From positions 1-41,178 of the forward strand of contig JAAXXK010000021.1 in the NCBI GenBank assembly GCA_013334525.1: a stretch of 41,178 bases of DNA, given 5' to 3'. This document shows positions 35,837 to 41,178 of this stretch, one piece after another; position 1 is the stretch's first letter; the number at the start of each line of letters is the position of its first letter. Both the position numbers and the translations under genes were made by a program. The notes beneath the pieces were generated by a model. It had not been told where the DNA came from. It worked only from the letters and a program-made list of their open reading frames with translations, and did no database searches. The DNA comes from Chlorobiaceae bacterium. GTDB lineage: Bacteria > Bacteroidota > Chlorobiia > Chlorobiales > Chlorobiaceae.

Positions 35837-36844
35837 ATGGATAAAGTAGTACTAGTCACCGGAGCCTCGGGCTTTATCGGATCGCATCTGGTGAAGCGTT
35901 GCCTGCGGGACGGTTATACGGTAAAGGCGCTCGTCAGGAAGGGCAATGCGTGCATCAGCAGCCTGAGGAGCTCGCGCGTCGAGGTCATCGAAGGTGATGT
36001 GCGCGACGCGGCCTCCGTCGACCGCGCCGTGAAAGGGTGCAACATCGTGCTTCACGCTGCTGCGCTCACCTCCGACTGGGGGCCGATGAAGGATTTCCTC
36101 GACATCAACGTCGGCGGAACCAGGAGCGTTTGCGCCTCGTCGCTCAAGCATGGCGTCGAGCGGCTGGTCCATATCAGTTCGTACGAATGTTACGACCACC
36201 ACTCCCTCGAAAGGATCGACGAAAATACCCCCTACGCTCCGCGCAACGCATCCTACGCCGACACGAAGATCGCCAGTACGAACGAGGTCTGGGAGGCCGC
36301 ACAAAAGGGGCTTTCCGTCAGCGTGGTTTATCCGGTCTGGGTCTACGGCCCCAACGACAGGACATTGTTCCCGCTGCTGGCAGACGGCATACGCAAACAC
36401 CAGATGTTCTACTGGTCGCGCAACGCCCGAATGAGCCTCGTCTACATCGACAACCTCGTCGACCTCATCATGCTGGCGGCAAACAGTCCGGCAGCCGCAA
36501 ACAAGGGATTCCTGGCCTGCGACGGAGAGGATATAACCTTCGAGCAGGTGTGCGGTCGAATTGCCGAGGGGATCGGTTCCCGGGCTCCCTCGCTCTACCT
36601 GCCGTTCGGTTTTGTGCGGGCCTTGGCCGGTCTGATGGAAAGAGCCTACACCCTTGCCGGCAGTCCCACGCGTCCCCTTATTACCCGTCAGGCTGTCGAT
36701 GTGCTTGCATCCCGCGCATTTGTCGACTGTTCCAGTGCACGCCAGCTCCTCGGCTGGAAAAGCCTCGTAAAGCAGGATGATGGGATCAGCCGTACCCTGA
36801 AATGGCTGATGAGCGTTCCAACATCGAAGTGGAAAGTAAAGTAG
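35837..36844 (+). CDS. NAD-dependent epimerase/dehydratase (extended SDR)
   Basis: A 335-residue extended SDR. NAD motif TGASGFIGS (residues 8-16), active-site serine in ISSYECYD, YADTK (YxxxK) and the VYPVWVYGPNDRT segment are seen. The family acts on nucleotide sugars, sterols or polyketide-like substrates; the resemblance to 3-beta-hydroxysteroid dehydrogenase/dihydroflavonol reductase-like members is general only. GGAG is 9 bases before the ATG. It is divergent from the amino acid transporter and has its own terminator. Confidence 0.88.
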   Translation: MDKVVLVTGASGFIGSHLVKRCLRDGYTVKALVRKGNACISSLRSSRVEVIEGDVRDAASVDRAVKGCNIVLHAAALTSDWGPMKDFLDINVGGTRSVCASSLKHGVERLVHISSYECYDHHSLERIDENTPYAPRNASYADTKIASTNEVWEAAQKGLSVSVVYPVWVYGPNDRTLFPLLADGIRKHQMFYWSRNARMSLVYIDNLVDLIMLAANSPAAANKGFLACDGEDITFEQVCGRIAEGIGSRAPSLYLPFGFVRALAGLMERAYTLAGSPTRPLITRQAVDVLASRAFVDCSSARQLLGWKSLVKQDDGISRTLKWLMSVPTSKWKVK

Positions 36845-36892
36845 GCGGGCGTAAAAAATATTTACGTCGGGACATTTTGCGTGTTGTCCGGA

Positions 36893-36924
36893 AAGGCCGA
36901 TCCTGAAAGCTTCGGCCTCTTTTT
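36893..36924 (+). terminator. rho-independent terminator
   Basis: Stem AGGCCGA (36894-36900) with TCGGCCT (36912-36918) followed by CTTTTTG, 50 bases after the SDR gene stop. It separates that gene from the riboswitch. Confidence 0.85.
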
Positions 36925-37013
36925 GTGCCTCGAAGCATCTGTCGGGAGGGGCGAAAAATCTTTTCACGGCATTGCCGCGCGCCGAAAAAATCATTACACT
37001 TCAGGAGTTCTTT

Positions 37014-37262
37014 CTGCATTCCGGTGCCGGATGTTTTCATCCGGATAATAGGGAAGTACGTGCAACCCGTACACTGTGCCCGCAACTGTAGAACGGTTTG
37101 TCGTGCGGCTTTCTGGGCAGCTCTGCCCGTATCGCCGATGCGGCTTGATGTGCATGCACTTCGCTGACCTCATGAAAACCACGGGGAACGCGGGGGAAGG
37201 ATGCCTCACAAAGGAGCGTTGGATTGCAACGCAGCCGTTCAAAGTCAGGAAACCTGCCGGAA
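37014..37262 (+). promoter_or_regulatory. cobalamin riboswitch
   Basis: Core elements in order: GGTGCCGG, a small hairpin (CCGGATGTTTTCATCCGG), ATAATAGGGAA, the GTGCAACCC loop (L5), CTGTGCCCGCAACTGTA, then after about 100 bases CATGAAAACCACGGGG and CGGGGGAAGGATG, and finally the B12 box AGTCAGGAAACCTGCCGG (37243-37260). All are in the right order for an adenosylcobalamin riboswitch. The segment between the core and the second half is long, an expanded peripheral arm. No other gene lies between it and nrdJ, 250 bases downstream. Expression mechanism (terminator or ribosome-site control) is not clear: a hairpin at 37269-37300 lacks a T tract. Confidence 0.92.
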
Positions 37263-37372
37263 AAGATAGCGCCATTAGGCTTCGGGAAGAGAGCCTGGCG
37301 ACCTTGTCAACGACCGTTTCCTTATGCCTCATGATTTATTTTCATCTATTTGTTGAAGCTGTTTCCTGAGTA

Positions 37373-37400
37373 TTGCAGGGTGTTTATATTACGTTATAAA
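37373..37400 (+). promoter_or_regulatory. possible promoter between riboswitch and nrdJ
   Basis: TTGCAG (37373-37378), 16 bases, TATAAA (37395-37400). If used, nrdJ could be transcribed independently of the riboswitch. Weak evidence from consensus matching only. Confidence 0.3.
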
Positions 37401-37513
37401 TCTCCTCTGCTTCAGGTGTTTTGATATCCCGGATGAGTTCCGGCAAGGGGTAAGTCATACAAAATATTAGATTTACCTGACCACAACCATTTATCGATTT
37501 CGGAGAGCCCCCA

Positions 37514-40500
37514 ATGAAAATCGCCCGCCTGTTCACTTCGCCCGGTGAAAATGTCTACGATCGTTTCGAGTATACCCAGAGAACCTCTGTGCTTCGCAAT
37601 CCCGACGGATCGAAGGTGTTCGAGATGAACGATGTCGAGGTGCCGGTCACCTGGTCGCAGGTCGCCGCCGACATCCTCGCACAGAAATATTTCCGCAAGA
37701 CAGGCGTACCGCAGCGCGACGAGAACGGCGAAGTGGTTACCGACAGCGAAGGCCGCCCGGTGACCGGCAGCGAACACTCCATCAAGCAGGTGGTGCACCG
37801 CATGGTCGGCTGCTGGCAGGAGTGGGGCAAAAACTATAAATATTTCGATACCGCCGAAGACGCCCAGGCGTTCTACGACGAGGTCGCCTACATGCTGCTC
37901 GCGCAGATGGCCGCACCGAACTCCCCCCAGTGGTTCAACACCGGGCTCAAGTACGCCTACGGCATCAACGGCCCGGCACAGGGGCACTTCTATGTCGACC
38001 AGGAGTCTGGCGAAACCCGGGAGTCCGAAGACGCCTACTCACGCCCGCAGGCCCACGCCTGTTTCATCCAGTCCGTCAATGACGACCTGGTCAACGAAGG
38101 TGGCATTTTCGACCTCGCCATCCGTGAGGCAAGGGTTTTCAAGTTCGGCAGCGGATCGGGCACCAACTACTCCAACCTGAGGGGCTCTGGCGAAAAGCTC
38201 AGCGGCGGCGGAAGCTCCTCCGGCCTGATGAGCTTCCTGAAGATTTTCGACTCCGCGGCAGGTGCGATCAAGTCGGGCGGCACCACGCGGCGTGCGGCCA
38301 AGATGGTGATCATCGACATCGACCATCCCGACGTTGAAAAGTTCATCGAGTGGAAGGCGAAGGAGGAGGACAAGGTTGCCGCCATGGTCACCGGCTCCAA
38401 GATCTGTTCGCGTTTCCTCAAGGCCATCGTCGAAGAGGCGCTGGTCAACGGCACCGACCGCCAGGAGAACGAGGCGCTGAACAAGCTCATCCGCAACGCC
38501 CTGCATCGCGGCGTGCCGATGAACTACATCCTCCGGGTGCTCGCCCTGGTCGAACAGGGTTACACGACCCTCGACCTCGACGAATACGACACCCACTACG
38601 AATCCGAAGCCTACGCGACCGTCGGCGGCCAGAACTCGAACAACAGCGTCCGCGTGACCAACGAGTTCATGAAAGCCGTGCAGAACGACGACGTCTGGAT
38701 GCTGCGCGAACGCACTACCGGCAAGGATGCCAGGGCGGTTCGTGCTCGCGACCTCTGGGAGAAGATCGTCATGAGCGCCTGGAAATGCGCCGATCCAGGC
38801 CTCCAGTTCGATTCGACCATCAACGAGTGGCACACCTGCCCGAAGAGCGGCCGCATCAACGCGAGCAATCCGTGCGTGACGGCCGAGACTTTGGTTGCCA
38901 CCGACCGGGGGCTTGAGCGTATCGGTGAGCTTGTCGGACAGTCGAGAGGCATCAAGAGCATCGACGGCAAGATGCACTGGGTCGAAAAGATTTTCCCGAC
39001 CGGCACGAAACCGGTTTACGAACTTCGTACGAAAAGCGGTTACAGGCTGAAGCTAACCGGTGATCACCAGGTCTTTACTGAAAATCGCGGCGACGTCAAG
39101 GCTTGCGAATTGCGCAAAGATGATGTTGTTCGCCTTGTTGGTGCCGGGTTTGGTAAAGAAACCAGCGGTTCTTCCGAGACTGCCCAGCTCATTGGGTTGC
39201 TTGTCGGTGACGGATGCATTACCAGAACAGCCAACAGGGACGCTGCCGGAGAACAACGCCGGGTTGCGTTTCTTACCGTTGATAAAGCTGAAGTCGAGAT
39301 CGCTGGCTGGGCCAACGCTCATATCAACCAGATGCGTCCCGAACTTGGCGAGCACAATAAACAGGGTTCAGTCACAGAAACCGTGACAACTGCCCGCGTC
39401 GCTGTCGGCAGCCCTCGGATTTTGCACCAGCTCGAGACTTTTGCCGTGCTTGATCATGGAAGTGAAAACAAGGTGTTTACCGATGTTGCCTTTCGTCTTG
39501 AGCGTGCCGAGCAGGCGGCGTTGTTGCGGGGACTGTTCACTGCCGACGGGACGGTTGCGAACTACGGGGAGAAATCGCAGTACGTTGCCCTCGATTCCGT
39601 CTCGCTTGAACTGCTCAGCCAGGTACAGTTGCTGCTCCTGAATTTTGGCATCAAATCGAAAATCTACGAGAACCGCAGAGCCGGAGACCTTGTATCGCTG
39701 CTTCCCGACGGCAACGGCGGCAGGAAAGAGTATCCTGTCATGCAGATGCACACTCTGCGCATCAGCCGCAGTTCCAGGGTGCTCTTCGAAGAGCATATCG
39801 GATTCATGCCGGAGAGCAGGAAGTCGGAAGCGCTTGCTCTCCTGAACCAGACGGTTGGCGTCTATCATGATTCACTGACCGATACCGTGGCATCGCTCAC
39901 CGGTATGGGCGAGGAGCCTGTTTTTGACCTTACCGAGCAGGAGACCAGCCACTTCATTGCCAACGGTATCGGTGTGCACAATTGCAGCGAATACATGTTC
40001 CTCGACGACACGGCCTGCAACCTGGCCAGCGTCAACCTCGCGCACTTCCTTGACGAAGAGAGCGGCAAGATCAAGGTCGCCGAACTGATCCACGCCTCGG
40101 GCCTCTGGACCGTTGTGCTCGAAATCTCGGTGCTCATGGCGCACTTCCCGTCGAAGGAGATCGCCCGCCTGAGCTACGAGTTCAGGACGCTCGGCATCGG
40201 TTTCGCCAACCTCGGCCGCGTGCTGATGGTGCTCGGTATTCCGTACGATTCCCCGAGAGGCCTTGCCATCGCCGGCGGCATCGCTGCCGTCATGACCGGC
40301 CAGGCCTACGTCACCTCCGCCGAAATGGCGCGTGACCTCGGCACCTTCGCCCGCTACCGCGAGAACAGCGACGACATGCTCCGCGTCATCCGCAACCACA
40401 CCCGAGCAGCCCACAACAGCTCCGAAGAGGAGTACGAAGGCTTGGTGGTCAAGCCGCGCGGCATCGATTCCGAATACTGCCCGAAGGAGCTTTTCGAAGC

Positions 40501-41178
40501 TGCCGGAAAGGTATGGGACGAAGCGCTGAAGAAGGGCAAAAAGCACGGCTTCCGCAACGCGCAGGTCAGCGTGATCGCCCCGACCGGCACCATCGGGCTC
40601 GTCATGGATTGCGACACCACGGGCATCGAGCCTGAGTTCGCCATCGTCAAGTTCAAGAAGCTCGCCGGCGGCGGCTACTTCAAGATCGTCAACCAGTCGG
40701 TGCACAAGGCGCTCAACCGCCTCGGCTACAAGGAGTCGCAGGTCGAGGATATCGAGAGGTTCTGCAAAGGACACGGCACCCTCAGGGGGTGCCCCTCCAT
40801 CAACCAGCAGTGGCTCAAGAGCAGGGGATTCACCGACGACAAGATCGAAGCGGTCGAAAAGCAGCTCGAAGGGGTGTTCGACATCCGTTTCGCCTTCAAC
40901 AAGTGGATCATCGGCGAAGAGTTCTGCCACTCGCTCGGATTCAGCGAAGCTGACCTGAACGATCCCGGTTTCGACATGCTCCTGTCGCTCGGCGCCACGG
41001 AGAATGACATCGAAGCAGCCAACGACTACGTCTGCGGCACCATGACCATCGAAGGCGCCCCGCACCTCAAGGACGAGCACCTGCCGGTGTTCGACTGCGC
41101 CAGCACCTGCGGACGCAAAGGCCGCCGCTACATCAACCACATGGCCCACGTGCACATGATGTCGGCCGTGCAGCCCTT
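37514..41178 (+). CDS. nrdJ: adenosylcobalamin-dependent ribonucleotide reductase, with intein, partial
   Basis: Open frame from ATG 37514 (GGAG eight bases upstream) to the window end without a stop; C-terminus missing. Class II reductase, which makes deoxyribonucleotides using adenosylcobalamin to form a thiyl radical. N-extein is 453 residues and includes a typical AHACFIQ cysteine (C183, matching the first redox cysteine) and [16 protein letters not shown]. The catalytic motif [21 protein letters not shown] is split by an intein: NP ends the N-extein and C is the first C-extein residue. The C-extein continues with [20 protein letters not shown] and [11 protein letters not shown] and still lacks its end. 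Codon use in both exteins favours C/G-ending codons. Preceded by a cobalamin riboswitch. Confidence 0.95.
   Translation, partial: [1221 protein letters not shown]
38873..39982 (+). mobile_element. LAGLIDADG intein in NrdJ, 370 residues
   Basis: In-frame insertion of 370 codons. Splicing block A is [13 protein letters not shown] (Cys1), block B is LTGDHQVFT (TxxH), block F is [20 protein letters not shown] and block G ends VHN followed by Cys+1 of the C-extein. Two LAGLIDADG endonuclease motifs remain, LIGLLVGDG near 39190-39213 and [10 protein letters not shown] near 39523-39551, each with its acidic residue. Codon use shifts to T-ending codons (gtt, ctt, ggt) compared with the flanking exteins, suggesting recent transfer. 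It is a class 1 intein and looks able to splice and home. Confidence 0.93.

Noticed and set aside
37076-37369. 97-codon plus-strand frame after the SDR gene
   Set aside because: Lies inside the riboswitch; no protein features and starts within the aptamer core.
39872-41155. 427-codon minus-strand frame across nrdJ
   Set aside because: Antisense to a well-conserved reductase; low-complexity Val/Glu/Asp-rich translation typical of GC-rich shadows.

Overview
This 41 kb window looks like chromosomal DNA of a green sulfur bacterium (Chlorobiota, Chlorobium/Chlorobaculum type). That is an inference from gene content: pyruvoyl-dependent arginine decarboxylase, a fused HAD-GH65 sugar phosphorylase, adenosylcobalamin-dependent ribonucleotide reductase carrying an intein, a cobalamin-type radical SAM enzyme and menaquinone-pathway thioesterase. 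No rRNA is present to settle the taxonomy. Most genes are housekeeping. I see no prophage, insertion sequence or CRISPR array.

Layout. 1-3.7 kb (minus strand): a membrane cytochrome-b-like DUF4405 protein with a small diheme cytochrome c, a B12-binding radical SAM enzyme, a MenI-like thioesterase, then tRNA-Gly(CCC) and tRNA-Met(CAU). 3.7-11.8 kb (minus): ispD and queA; a 1055-residue beta-phosphoglucomutase/GH65 fusion next to an OtsB-like HAD phosphatase; tmk overlapping an alpha/beta hydrolase. 12-17.4 kb: small or poorly known genes, including a lipoprotein, a Spy/CpxP-like periplasmic protein, an SDR enzyme, a secreted repeat protein and a PsiE-like protein, separated by very strong bidirectional hairpin terminators. 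17.6-24 kb: uup (ABC-F) with alkD, then nadB, pdaD and tyrS. 24.1-29.4 kb (minus): a compact mreC-mreD-mrdA-FAD oxidase-smpB run. 29.5-33.3 kb (plus): an unusual GroES-like protein, nadA, a secreted zinc phospholipase C/P1 nuclease-like protein and a pentapeptide-repeat membrane protein whose stop codon lies inside a heptanucleotide tandem array. 33.4-35.8 kb (minus): a polar amino acid ABC transporter with a fused binding protein-permease. 35.8-41.2 kb (plus): an extended SDR epimerase with terminator, a cobalamin riboswitch, and nrdJ running off the window end.

The most interesting region is 37.0-41.2 kb. A complete-looking cobalamin riboswitch lies upstream of the cobalamin-dependent reductase, opposite to the well-known logic in which such switches repress B12-independent isozymes. 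The reductase is also interrupted by a 370-residue LAGLIDADG intein placed exactly before the predicted thiyl-radical cysteine. Other points worth a second look are the HAD-GH65/OtsB-like pair, the heptamer array at a stop codon, a 24-residue repeat protein, and small dispersed hairpin repeats. NAD synthesis genes nadB and nadA are both present but about 8 kb apart and on opposite strands.
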